Positions 1 through 6,051 of a DNA stretch of 7,620 nucleotides are shown piece by piece. Location of the stretch: NCBI GenBank assembly GCA_937927235.1, contig CALBCM010000036.1:1-7620 (forward strand), given 5' to 3'. This DNA comes from an uncultured Johnsonella sp. GTDB lineage: Bacteria > Bacillota > Clostridia > Lachnospirales > Lachnospiraceae. The position numbers and the translations under genes are program-made. Below the pieces are notes generated by a model. That model saw only the letters and a list, made by a program, of their open reading frames with translations, was not told the DNA's origin and did no database searches. Positions within the stretch are counted from its first letter, which is position 1, and each line of letters begins with the position of its first letter.

Positions 1-51
1 AGGCATGGGTCTGCAACACCCTGATCACCAGTTCAAATCTGGTTGTCGCCT
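1..51 (+). tRNA. tRNA-Cys (GCA), 5' part outside the window
   Basis: This is the 3' portion of a tRNA. The seven-base anticodon loop CTGCAAC (11-17) carries anticodon GCA at 13-15, which reads cysteine codons. It is closed by GGGT/ACCC. The T arm is a perfect 5-bp stem, ACCAG (27-31) with CTGGT (39-43), around the loop TTCAAAT (32-38). The 3' acceptor strand TGTCGCC (44-50) is followed by T51 as discriminator base, and U73 is the known identity base of tRNA-Cys. CCA is not encoded, so it must be added after transcription. The acceptor 5' strand and most of the D arm lie upstream of the window. The 27-43 pair looks like T-T, a minor irregularity. Confidence 0.93.
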
Positions 52-55
52 CTTA

Positions 56-88
56 AAAAACTCTTGATTATATCAGGAGTTTTTGTTT
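56..88 (+). terminator. Intrinsic terminator of the tRNA transcript
   Basis: Five nucleotides after the tRNA is a 13-bp hairpin. Bases 56-68 (A-tract then CTCTTGAT) pair with 72-84 (ATCAGGAG then T-tract) around the loop TAT, with one G-T pair. A T-rich run follows. It is a typical rho-independent terminator and isolates the tRNA from bcp. Confidence 0.88.
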
Positions 89-153
89 TATTGTATTTAA
101 TTATTTAATGTTGCATTAAAATATTTACAGCTCTCAAATAATATGCTCTAAAT

Positions 154-171
154 ATGTTGGTTTACTAACAT
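154..171. promoter_or_regulatory. Inverted repeat overlapping the bcp -35, possible operator
   Basis: ATGTTGG (154-160) and CTAACAT (165-171) form a 7-bp inverted repeat (one G-T) with spacer TTTA, which is the first part of the -35 box. A dyad there would suit a repressor site. It does not match the PerR box consensus as I know it, so no regulator is named. In such AT-rich DNA it could be chance. Confidence 0.3.
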
Positions 172-189
172 TAATATGTATGCTATTAT
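161..189 (+). promoter_or_regulatory. Probable sigma-A promoter of bcp
   Basis: The -35 candidate TTTACT (161-166, 4 of 6 consensus) and the -10 candidate TATTAT (184-189, 5 of 6) are 17 bp apart. A TG one base before the -10 (181-182) makes it an extended -10. Transcription would start near 196, leaving about ten bases before the Shine-Dalgarno of bcp. An inverted repeat overlaps the -35. The call is from sequence match only. Confidence 0.6.
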
Positions 190-205
190 ATTTGAAATAA
201 AAAAT

Positions 206-210
206 GGAGG
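206..210 (+). promoter_or_regulatory. Ribosome binding site that sets the bcp start
   Basis: GGAGG at 206-210 lies 8 bases before the ATG at 219. The earlier in-frame ATG at 204 overlaps this site and has only A/T-rich sequence before it, so 219 is the better start. Confidence 0.8.
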
Positions 211-218
211 CTAATAGG

Positions 219-674
219 ATGCTGGAAATAGGTATTAAAGCGCCGGATTTTGAACTTCCGGACCAGAATGGCAAGCTGCATTCACTTAAGGATTATAGTG
301 GGAAAAAAGTGATACTTTATTTTTATCCTAAAGATAATACACCGGGGTGTACAAAGCAGGCATGCGGATTTTCTGACAGATATCCGCAGTTTATGGAAAA
401 AGGTGCAGTTGTGCTTGGTATAAGTAAAGACAGCGTAGACTCACATAAAAAGTTTGAGCAAAAATATGGTTTGACTTTTACATTGCTAGCGGACCCTGAG
501 CGCAGAGTGATTGAAGCTTATGATGTTTGGAAAGAAAAGAAAAATTATGGCAAGGTTTCAATGGGAGTAGTAAGAACCACTTATTTGATTGATGAGAAAG
601 GGATTATTATTCGTGCTGATGATAAGGTAAAAGCGGCAGAGGATACTGAAAAAATGCTGACGGAGCTTACTTAA
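219..674 (+). CDS. bcp: Thioredoxin-dependent thiol peroxidase, Bcp/PrxQ family peroxiredoxin
   Basis: Cytoplasmic peroxidase that reduces hydrogen peroxide and organic hydroperoxides with electrons from thioredoxin. The protein has 151 residues from the ATG at 219, the normal length for this family. It is one AhpC/TSA thioredoxin-fold domain. The signature TPGCTKQACGF holds the peroxidatic Cys44, with Thr41 in the Pro-x-x-x-Thr-x-x-Cys motif. Cys49, five residues on, is the resolving cysteine as in E. coli Bcp (45/50), so this is the atypical 2-Cys type with an intramolecular disulfide. Arg119 in GVVRTTYLID fits the conserved active-site arginine. In an AT-rich obligate-anaerobe-like genome this is an oxygen-tolerance gene. 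It has its own promoter upstream. No clear terminator follows the stop; a transposon remnant begins about ten bases later, so readthrough into the next gene is possible. Confidence 0.95.
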   Translation: MLEIGIKAPDFELPDQNGKLHSLKDYSGKKVILYFYPKDNTPGCTKQACGFSDRYPQFMEKGAVVLGISKDSVDSHKKFEQKYGLTFTLLADPERRVIEAYDVWKEKKNYGKVSMGVVRTTYLIDEKGIIIRADDKVKAAEDTEKMLTELT

Positions 675-683
675 GGATAAATA

Positions 684-799
684 TTTAGTAGGAGGTATTT
701 GAAAGAACATATATTTTGGACAGACGGGTATTTTGCCTGTAGCACAGGGGATGTGTCAGAAGATATGTTGCGAAGATATATATAGAAAATCAGGGATAG
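684..799 (+). pseudogene. tnpA remnant: C-terminal part of an IS200/IS605 Y1 transposase, frameshifted
   Basis: Translated in the frame of base 711, this stretch gives RRYLKEHIFWTDGYF, then ACSTGDVSEDMLRRYI, then a TAG stop at 783-785. Moving two bases (skipping one TA of the TATATATA run at 777-784) continues with ENQG and a stop at 797-799. The joined end, YIENQG, is the C-terminal catalytic helix of Y1 transposases: the tyrosine (777-779) is the nucleophile, and the glutamine four residues on (791-793) corresponds to the metal-ligand Gln of IS608 TnpA (Tyr127/Gln131). The preceding W-T-D-G-Y-F and S-T-G-x-V are also family hallmarks. The N-terminal two-thirds with the HUH histidines is absent. 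The break looks like slippage in the dinucleotide run. The coding upstream limit (about 684) is uncertain. Confidence 0.72.
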
Positions 800-860
800 A
801 AGTGGGCAGCTTGTGTTAAAAGCATATAAATACAGGATATATCCAAGTGAGGCACAGAAA
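684..860 (+). mobile_element. Degenerate IS200/IS605-family fragment (tnpA 3' end plus tnpB 5' end)
   Basis: The stretch between bcp and the phosphatase gene holds two short pieces in the order typical of IS605-type elements: the last ~35 codons of a Y1 (HUH) transposase TnpA, then the first ~16 codons of TnpB. Nothing else of the element is visible: no TnpA N-terminal HUH motif, no TnpB body and no recognisable element ends. It is therefore an internal relic that cannot move by itself. Homology was recognised by eye from translated motifs. Confidence 0.75.
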
Positions 861-881
861 ATGAGGTTACGAGGTCTATGA
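813..881 (+). pseudogene. tnpB remnant: N-terminal stub of the IS605 accessory nuclease
   Basis: A GTG at 813, 13 bases after the restored TnpA stop, opens MLKAYKYRIYPSEAQK (813-860). This is the highly characteristic TnpB/OrfB N-terminus (K-A-Y-K-Y-R-I-Y-P). Homology stops there. Six further codons run to a TGA at 879-881, giving a 22-codon open frame whose stop overlaps the ATG of the next gene (ATGA, 878-881). The RuvC and zinc-finger parts of TnpB are gone, so no RNA-guided nuclease activity is possible. A weak GTGGG six bases before the GTG could serve as a ribosome binding site. Whether the stub is translated is unknown. Confidence 0.72.
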
Positions 882-1420
882 AGCTATATATAATAAGGCA
901 TGCAAAAGTTTTGATGAAATGGTCACGAATGTCCGACTCATGTGTATTTGACGAGGAATGTGACGAATATGACAACTCACCTATAGATACCTCAAAAATA
1001 ATACCAGCTGATATTTCTGTAAAAAGAGTTTATTGCAGTGAAAGCAGAAGAAGCAGAGAAACTGCAAGATTTTTAATGCCGGATAGGTCTTATAGTATCA
1101 GCGATAAAATTAATGAGGTACCACTAAAATCATTTGCTGGAGTCAAATTTAAGCTTCCTTTGTTTGTTTGGAATATTTTAGGCAGAGTCCAATGGTTTTT
1201 TAATATAAGCCGGCAGAAAGAAAGCAGGAAGCAAACTATAAACAGAGCGAATTTATTTGGCGAGCAGCTAATTAGTGAAAATGAGAATGCACTCATAGTT
1301 ACACATGGATTTTTTATGCGTACCTTAGTAGCCTGTCTGAAAAAACAGGGATTCCATGTATTAAAGTCCAAGAATGCAATTACATTTGCAAATTTACAAA
1401 GGATAGAAATGGAAAAATAG
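878..1420 (+). CDS. Histidine phosphatase superfamily protein (phosphoglycerate-mutase-like)
   Basis: Probably a cytoplasmic phosphatase that works through a phosphohistidine intermediate; the substrate cannot be told from sequence. The 180-residue product starts MKLYIIRHAK: Arg7-His8 is the RH(G/A) motif with the catalytic His8. ESRRSRETA (residues 55-63) matches the usual kRAxxTA phosphate-pocket motif, with Arg58 in the conserved position. Glu80 is a candidate proton donor. ALIVTHGFFMR contains the second catalytic His143. The RHA rather than RHG form and the small size recall SixA/CobC-like members more than true mutases. The start is fixed by the motif at residues 7-8. The ribosome binding site is poor: GAGG at 863-866 is 11 bases away and GAGGT at 871-875 only two. 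The 5' flank is a tnpB relic whose short frame ends in an ATGA overlap with this start. No separate promoter is obvious; expression may depend on readthrough from bcp. Confidence 0.85.
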   Translation: MKLYIIRHAKVLMKWSRMSDSCVFDEECDEYDNSPIDTSKIIPADISVKRVYCSESRRSRETARFLMPDRSYSISDKINEVPLKSFAGVKFKLPLFVWNILGRVQWFFNISRQKESRKQTINRANLFGEQLISENENALIVTHGFFMRTLVACLKKQGFHVLKSKNAITFANLQRIEMEK

Positions 1421-1435
1421 GAAGCAAAGCCAGTT

Positions 1436-1447
1436 GCGAATATTCGC
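1436..1447. repeat. Perfect 12-bp palindrome in the phosphatase/hydrolase gap
   Basis: GCGAATATTCGC is self-complementary over all 12 bases and lies 15 bases after the phosphatase stop, 57 bases before the -35 of the next gene. It could bind a dimeric regulator. Alternatively AAAGC (1426-1430) can pair with GCTTT (1446-1450) as a weak hairpin, but no T-tract follows. The function is unknown. Confidence 0.3.
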
Positions 1448-1504
1448 TTTATAATGAGCGGTAAAAAATTGTAAGAAAAACCTTAAAAACTTAAAAAGGT
1501 AAAG

Positions 1505-1533
1505 TTGTAATATATATGTAAAAGTATTATAAT
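1505..1533 (+). promoter_or_regulatory. Sigma-A promoter of the DUF5722-like gene
   Basis: TTGTAA (1505-1510, 4 of 6) and a perfect TATAAT (1528-1533) are separated by exactly 17 bp. Transcription would begin near 1540, giving a leader of about 34 bases that holds AAGGAGG at 1563-1569. This is the best-looking promoter in the window. Confidence 0.72.
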
Positions 1534-1573
1534 AAAATGTAATATTTATAATGTTTAGATTTAAGGAGGAAAT

Positions 1574-2635
1574 GTGATTAATAAGAAAATTTTTTCAGTA
1601 ATTTTGAGTGTATATATGACAGCGGCAGCAGTATTTCCTTCATATGCATTTTATCAAACTCCTGAAAATAAAAAAGGGCTGGCAATCAGCGGAGCTGCAG
1701 TTAATGAATGCAAGGAGCTGGGGGTTACACAGATAATATGGAATAATCCTATAAATCATTCTTATGAAAGATTATATCAGGCGAATAAGGATGCCGGTAT
1801 TACAAATACGATTATTATGCTTAATCCCTGGCAAAATGGAAATCCTGCCCTGCTTCCCGTGTCTAAGCCTGCTAGAGGTGCGGTATTTTATGGCTTCAAT
1901 GTTTCAAGCGAGGAAGCAAAGACTGCCTTAAGAGCTACTGCACAAAGCTTTGCACATAAGTATAAGGATTTGGTTTCAAACTGGATTATAGGCAATGAGA
2001 TAAATAATGGGAGAACCTGGAACTACATGCCTACTGCTGATTTGGCTTCTTATACCCAGCAGTATTGTGAGGGATTTAAAATATGGTATGAGGCGATAAA
2101 ATCCGAAAATCCCGAGGCAAGAGTATTTATACCCTTTGATCACAGATGGAAATGGTATTCGGACCAGGGAGCAGGGATATATCAGGCTAAGGATATGATG
2201 CCGATTATAAATAATTATTTAAAGGACACCGATTATGGCATAGCTTGGCATGCCTACCCTCAGGGCTTAGTAGACCCGGATTTTAGAAATGATGCAGATG
2301 TAAAGGATAGTCTGGATTCTCCGCTTATTAATATGAAGAATTTGCATGTGCTTACGGATTTCTTTTCGCAGCAGGAATATCTTTCTCCTGGAGGCGAGGT
2401 AAGACATATCATACTTTCTGAACAGGGCTTTAATGCTACAAGTGAAGCACTTCAGGCAGAGGTTATCAGTGAAGCCTATAAGATAGCAAGGGATAATCCT
2501 TATATAGAAGGATTTTATTTGAGTCGGCAAAATGATGTCGGAGAAACTTTTGAAGGCAAAAAAATGAAATTCGGTTTAAGAGATGCCGCCGGAAATAAAA
2601 GAGCTGCTTATGAGGTATATAAAAATTTGGAATAA
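1574..2635 (+). CDS. Secreted DUF5722-like protein, putative glycoside hydrolase fold
   Basis: Predicted exported protein of 353 residues with no characterised substrate that I know of. Residues 1-25 form a signal peptide (MINKK, a hydrophobic core, then S-Y-A before Phe26, an A-x-A-type cleavage site). The rest resembles the DUF5722 family, a TIM-barrel, clan-A-hydrolase-like group: SNWIIGNEIN puts a Glu at 142 where the acid/base of such enzymes lies, and IILSEQGFN puts a Glu at 283 where the nucleophile lies. GIAWHAYP also fits that fold. No cell-wall anchor, dockerin or binding module is seen, so it is probably released. The start is GTG at 1574, four bases after AAGGAGG; the ATG two bases earlier meets TGA at once. 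It has its own promoter, so it is likely monocistronic. The enzymatic role is inferred from two Glu motifs only. Confidence 0.75.
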   Translation: MINKKIFSVILSVYMTAAAVFPSYAFYQTPENKKGLAISGAAVNECKELGVTQIIWNNPINHSYERLYQANKDAGITNTIIMLNPWQNGNPALLPVSKPARGAVFYGFNVSSEEAKTALRATAQSFAHKYKDLVSNWIIGNEINNGRTWNYMPTADLASYTQQYCEGFKIWYEAIKSENPEARVFIPFDHRWKWYSDQGAGIYQAKDMMPIINNYLKDTDYGIAWHAYPQGLVDPDFRNDADVKDSLDSPLINMKNLHVLTDFFSQQEYLSPGGEVRHIILSEQGFNATSEALQAEVISEAYKIARDNPYIEGFYLSRQNDVGETFEGKKMKFGLRDAAGNKRAAYEVYKNLE

Positions 2636-2813
2636 ATTTGTTTTAATCCTGTCGGTTAAGACATTAAAAAGAAGGGTTCAAAAAACTGATTTGCGGCTAT
2701 GATGCGAGCCTCCATCGCTTTTGACATAAAAATAGAGTGCTGCTCCATAGATGAGTACTCATCTATCTTGCAACACCTTTTTTTGGTAAAATTTGCTCAT
2801 ATTACTTTTTGCT
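2636..2813. other. Convergent intergenic region with several hairpins
   Basis: 178 bases separate the ends of the DUF5722-like gene and lepB. Besides the large palindrome listed separately, two mutually exclusive small hairpins can form: GGCT (2695-2698) with AGCC (2707-2710), or GCGA (2704-2707) with TCGC (2715-2718). A six-A run lies at 2680-2685. A plus-strand frame from 2699 runs through this region into lepB, but it has no ribosome binding site and lies largely antisense to lepB, so it is not called. The density of structure suggests a terminator cluster, an intergenic repeat, or a small RNA. Confidence 0.4.
2728..2784. terminator. Probable bidirectional terminator built on a 20-bp perfect palindrome
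   Basis: The core 2747-2766 is a perfect palindrome with half-site ATAGATGAGT. The stem extends outward after a 3x3 internal loop: TGC (2741-2743) pairs with GCA (2770-2772), and after one mismatch GTG (2737-2739) pairs with CAC (2774-2776). On the plus strand it is followed by seven Ts (2778-2784). On the minus strand it is followed, with a short gap, by five Ts (complement of 2728-2732). It sits between convergent genes, 36 bases beyond the lepB stop, where a shared terminator is expected. The imperfect outer stem leaves room for other roles. Confidence 0.6.
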
Positions 2814-3404
2814 TTATTTCAGCAGGTGTATGTTTGGAAAGTATCTTAAAACAACCTTTGCTATTATCTTATCTTTATATACATAAGTATTTTTCCAGCG
2901 TCTGGCATCTTTGGAATTATTTCTATTATCACCCAGACAGAAATATCCTTCTTCAGGCACTTCAAAATGCATAGGAGCCTCAGGGATCATTGCCTCCTTA
3001 AGATAGGGCTCATCAAGCGGAGCGGATGAGTTATTAAGGTATACTTTGCCGTCAACAATATCAATAACATCGCCGGGTATACCTATAATTCTTTTTACGT
3101 AATAAACCTTTTCATCATCGGGATAGCGGAAGATGATTATATCTCCTCTTTGAGGCTCTGAAAACATATAAGCCATTCTAAGTCCTATAATTCTGTCCTT
3201 AGTCATTATAGTGTTTTCCATTGAGGCTGAGGGAACTCTGGAATTTGCTATAATAAAGTTATTGAGGACAAGAGCTATACCTGCCGCTATGACAATAACA
3301 CTAATCCAGCTTAAAAGCTCAGAGAGCAAGTTAAACTCTCCTTTCTTTTTGTCACCATTGTCAAACTCACCTATACTTTGCGATTCTCTATCTTTATAAT
3401 TCAT
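2814..3404 (-). CDS. lepB: Signal peptidase I (S26 family)
   Basis: Membrane-bound serine protease that removes signal peptides from exported proteins on the outer face of the cytoplasmic membrane. The 196-residue protein has a charged cytoplasmic N-terminus (1-32), one membrane helix (about 33-52), then the catalytic domain. Box B, VPSASMENTI, holds the nucleophile Ser61. Box D, YYVKRIIGIPGD, holds the general-base Lys104. Box E, LGDNRNNSKDAR (157-168), is intact. This is the short Gram-positive type with one span. ATG at 3402-3404 is used here although its only upstream purine run is GGGG (complement of 3418-3421), 13 bases away. A TTG at codon 26 (3327-3329) has a better AAAGGAGAG in front and would still keep the membrane helix, so the true start is open. 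The gene is divergent from glgB and likely monocistronic. It could process the signal peptide of the neighbouring hydrolase-like protein. Confidence 0.95.
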   Translation of the reverse strand: MNYKDRESQSIGEFDNGDKKKGEFNLLSELLSWISVIVIAAGIALVLNNFIIANSRVPSASMENTIMTKDRIIGLRMAYMFSEPQRGDIIIFRYPDDEKVYYVKRIIGIPGDVIDIVDGKVYLNNSSAPLDEPYLKEAMIPEAPMHFEVPEEGYFCLGDNRNNSKDARRWKNTYVYKDKIIAKVVLRYFPNIHLLK

Positions 3405-3672
3405 GACTGTAGATTTACCCCTTTTTTTATTTTTATATTAAGTTTAAATATTGGAAATATTGATTTAAAATTAAAAATATAAAGACATATAATAATAATT
3501 CAATCTCAATATATTTTAAATATCAATGCTAATTAGTTTAAGACAGATAGGCAATATGTGCAATAGCCTTTTCTAATATTTATGAAAATTATTAGCTTTT
3601 TAGTCCAAAAAATGTTAGAATTATAAGGAAACAGTATGGAAAATCCAGTATAAAGTATTCAGGAGGAGAAAC
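3405..3672. other. AT-rich divergent promoter region between lepB and glgB
   Basis: 268 bases with no credible coding frame. It must hold the promoters of both neighbours. Toward glgB, the best match is TTAAAA (3465-3470) and TATAAT (3488-3493), 17 bp apart, which implies a leader of about 170 bases. Toward lepB nothing stands out. Small dyads are present: AATATT-GGA-AATATT in 3447-3461, and CTAATA (3573-3578) with TATTAG (3590-3595) followed by CTTTTT. CAGTAT occurs twice (3632-3637, 3646-3651) just before the glgB ribosome binding site. I see no CcpA cre-like site. Confidence 0.45.
3465..3493 (+). promoter_or_regulatory. Candidate glgB promoter
   Basis: TTAAAA (4 of 6) and a perfect TATAAT at 17-bp spacing, 180 bases before the glgB ATG. 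In such AT-rich sequence a perfect -10 is not rare, so this is tentative. Confidence 0.35.
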
Positions 3673-6051
3673 ATGGAAGATTTACTGTATAAACTTATAG
3701 ACTGGGCGGCGATAGAAGATATTGAATACTCCGAATCATTAGACCCGCATGCCGCTCTCGGAGCACATCAGACAGATGAGGGATTGCTTATACAGGCATT
3801 TATACCAGAAGCCGAAACTATGGAAGTCGAATTTATAATTGAGAAAAGCAGATTTGAAATGGAAAAGCTTAATGATAAAGGCTTCTTTGCAGTGCTGATT
3901 GACAGAACAGATATTCCAAAGTATAAGTTTAATATAGTTTATAAGGATGGCAACACGCAGAGCATTTATGATGCTTACAGGTATATGGGAATTTATACTG
4001 ATGAGGATTTATCGAAATTTGAAAGAGGAGTTTATTATGATGTTTATGAGAAAATGGGGGCTCATTGTATTACAATAGATGAGATTAAGGGAGTATATTT
4101 TTCGGTTTGGGCTCCTGAAGCTATCAGAGTTTCCGTGGTAGGTGATTTTAACTGTTGGGACGGCAGAAGACATCAGATGAGAAAAATAGGGGATTCAGGA
4201 ATATATGAAATATTTATACCTGAATTAAAAGAAGGAGAGATTTATAAATATGAAATAAAAACTAAACGCGGTGAGCCAATGCTCAAAGCGGACCCCTATG
4301 CGAATTATTCACAGCTGCGTCCTGATACTGCCAGCGTAATAGTGAATATTAAGAATTATAACTGGACAGATGAAGACTGGATGGATTCACGTGATGTATA
4401 TCAGAGCAACGGTAAAAACTATGACGGCAAGCCTATGAATATCTATGAGGTGCATCTTGGCTCCTGGATTAGAAAAGAGTCTCAGACTGATGGGGAAGGA
4501 AATAATATAGCGGGGAGTGAATTTTATAATTACAGAGAAATTGCGCCAAGGCTTGCTGAGTATGTAAAGACTATGAATTATACTCATATAGAGCTTATGC
4601 CTGTTATGGAGCATCCTCTTGATGAGAGCTGGGGCTACCAGGTGACAGGTTATTATGCTCCTACCGCAAGATATGGAAGACCTGAGGATTTTATGTATTT
4701 TGTAGACTATATGCATAATGAAAGAATAGGTGTAATACTTGACTGGGTACCCGCCCATTTTCCTAAAGACCTTCACGGACTTGGAGCTTTTGACGGTACT
4801 CACGTATATGAGCATGCAGACCCGAGGCAGGGGGAGCATCCTCATTGGGGAACCTATATTTATAACTATGGCAGACCTCAGGTAAGTAATTTTCTTATAG
4901 CCAATGCGCTTTTCTGGGTTAAGGAATATCATGCAGACGGTATCAGAATGGATGCGGTAGCTTCAATGCTCTATCTTGATTATGGTAAGAATGATGGCGA
5001 ATGGATTGCAAACAAGTATGGCGGTAATGAAAATCTTGAAGCGGTAGAATTTTTGAAGCATTTAAATTCAATAATGAAGATAAGACATAATGATGTACTT
5101 ATGATTGCAGAAGAATCTACTTCCTGGCCTAAAATCAGTGGTGAATTAAGAGATGGAGGTCTGGGCTTTGACTTTAAATGGAATATGGGCTGGATGAATG
5201 ACTTTTTGCATTATATGCAGGTAGACCCATATTTTAGAAGTCATCATTATGGAGCACTGACCTTTTCTATGCTGTATCAGTACAGTGAAAACTTTATCCT
5301 CGTATTAAGCCATGATGAGGTGGTACATGGAAAAGGTACACTTGCAGGTAAGATGCCGGGTACCACTCAGGAAGAAAAAAATGCCAACCTCAGGGCTGCC
5401 TACGGCTATATGATGACTCACCCCGGAAAGAAGCTTTTATTTATGGGGCAGGAATTTGCTCCCTTAAATGAGTGGAATGAGCTTAGCGAGTTGCCTTGGG
5501 ATATACTTAAGTATCCGACACATAAAAATATGCAGGACTATGTAAAGGCACTTAATTTATTTTATATAGAGCATGAAGCGCTCTGGGAGCTTGACTGTGA
5601 GCCTGAGGGCTTTGAATGGACAAATTGCAGTTCGTATAGAGAAAATGTTATCTCCTTTGTAAGACATAGTGAGTATGAAGAAGATGACATATTGGTAATA
5701 TGTAATTTTACACCTGTAGCCTACGACAGCTTTGATGTAGTTGTTCCGTATCATGGAGTTTATACTGAAGAATTTAATTCAGATAATAAAGACTTTGGAG
5801 GCACAGGCATGCTAAATGTAAAGCCTGTCACCTCAACAATTAAAATAGCTGATAAAGCGGATAAAATAAACTCAGTTTATGGTGAAGGCAATGAAGATAA
5901 GAAAGATAATGAAGATATTAAGACAGAAATTATAAGCATCAAGCTTTCGCCTTTAAGTATGATAGCCTTTTCAATGAAAAAAGTGGAAGCTAAAACTAAA
6001 AAAACTGTGAAAACAACTCGAAAAAGCAAAGCTGCTAAAAGTAAGAAATAA
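3673..6051 (+). CDS. glgB: 1,4-alpha-glucan branching enzyme (GH13)
   Basis: Cytoplasmic enzyme that cuts alpha-1,4-glucan and re-attaches the piece by an alpha-1,6 link to form glycogen branches. The 792 residues comprise an N1 module (DPHAALGAH near 25-33), a CBM48 module (from about 140, with GDFNCWD at 157-163), the GH13 barrel, and a C-terminal beta domain. Catalytic residues are present at family spacing: nucleophile Asp427 (GIRMDAVASM), acid/base Glu480 (MIAEESTSW) and Asp548 (LSHDEVVHGK), the same 53 and 68 intervals as E. coli 405/458/526. DWVPAHFPKD (from 357) and ESWGYQVTGYYAPTARYG are also diagnostic. It is longer than E. coli GlgB (728). A charged stretch of about 30 residues precedes the last strand (IKLSPLSMIAF), and a 24-residue tail (769-792) holds eleven lysines and one arginine. 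AGGAGG (3661-3666) is six bases from the ATG. The stop overlaps the next start by one base. Confidence 0.97.
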   Translation: MEDLLYKLIDWAAIEDIEYSESLDPHAALGAHQTDEGLLIQAFIPEAETMEVEFIIEKSRFEMEKLNDKGFFAVLIDRTDIPKYKFNIVYKDGNTQSIYDAYRYMGIYTDEDLSKFERGVYYDVYEKMGAHCITIDEIKGVYFSVWAPEAIRVSVVGDFNCWDGRRHQMRKIGDSGIYEIFIPELKEGEIYKYEIKTKRGEPMLKADPYANYSQLRPDTASVIVNIKNYNWTDEDWMDSRDVYQSNGKNYDGKPMNIYEVHLGSWIRKESQTDGEGNNIAGSEFYNYREIAPRLAEYVKTMNYTHIELMPVMEHPLDESWGYQVTGYYAPTARYGRPEDFMYFVDYMHNERIGVILDWVPAHFPKDLHGLGAFDGTHVYEHADPRQGEHPHWGTYIYNYGRPQVSNFLIANALFWVKEYHADGIRMDAVASMLYLDYGKNDGEWIANKYGGNENLEAVEFLKHLNSIMKIRHNDVLMIAEESTSWPKISGELRDGGLGFDFKWNMGWMNDFLHYMQVDPYFRSHHYGALTFSMLYQYSENFILVLSHDEVVHGKGTLAGKMPGTTQEEKNANLRAAYGYMMTHPGKKLLFMGQEFAPLNEWNELSELPWDILKYPTHKNMQDYVKALNLFYIEHEALWELDCEPEGFEWTNCSSYRENVISFVRHSEYEEDDILVICNFTPVAYDSFDVVVPYHGVYTEEFNSDNKDFGGTGMLNVKPVTSTIKIADKADKINSVYGEGNEDKKDNEDIKTEIISIKLSPLSMIAFSMKKVEAKTKKTVKTTRKSKAAKSKK

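Noticed and set aside
204..218. Upstream in-frame ATG for bcp
   Set aside because: It overlaps the GGAGG that serves the ATG at 219 and has no ribosome binding site of its own; the family N-terminus fits the later start.
813..860. Possible TnpB-derived RNA-guided regulator
   Set aside because: Only about 16 N-terminal codons survive; the RuvC and zinc-finger regions are absent, so this is a relic.
790..975. Minus-strand 61-codon frame
   Set aside because: It lies opposite the tnpB stub and the start of the phosphatase gene, with no recognisable motif.
2699..2974. Plus-strand 91-codon frame starting MMRASIAFDI
   Set aside because: It has no ribosome binding site, crosses the hairpin region and then runs antisense to the 3' end of lepB, whose catalytic motifs prove the minus-strand reading.
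3573..3600. CTAATA/TATTAG hairpin with T-run before glgB as an attenuator
   Set aside because: The stem is six base pairs, five of them A-T, and too weak; no competing structure or ligand-binding core was seen.
4387..4932. Minus-strand 181-codon frame
   Set aside because: It lies wholly inside glgB opposite the conserved GH13 barrel; its composition is that of an antisense shadow and no motif is recognisable.
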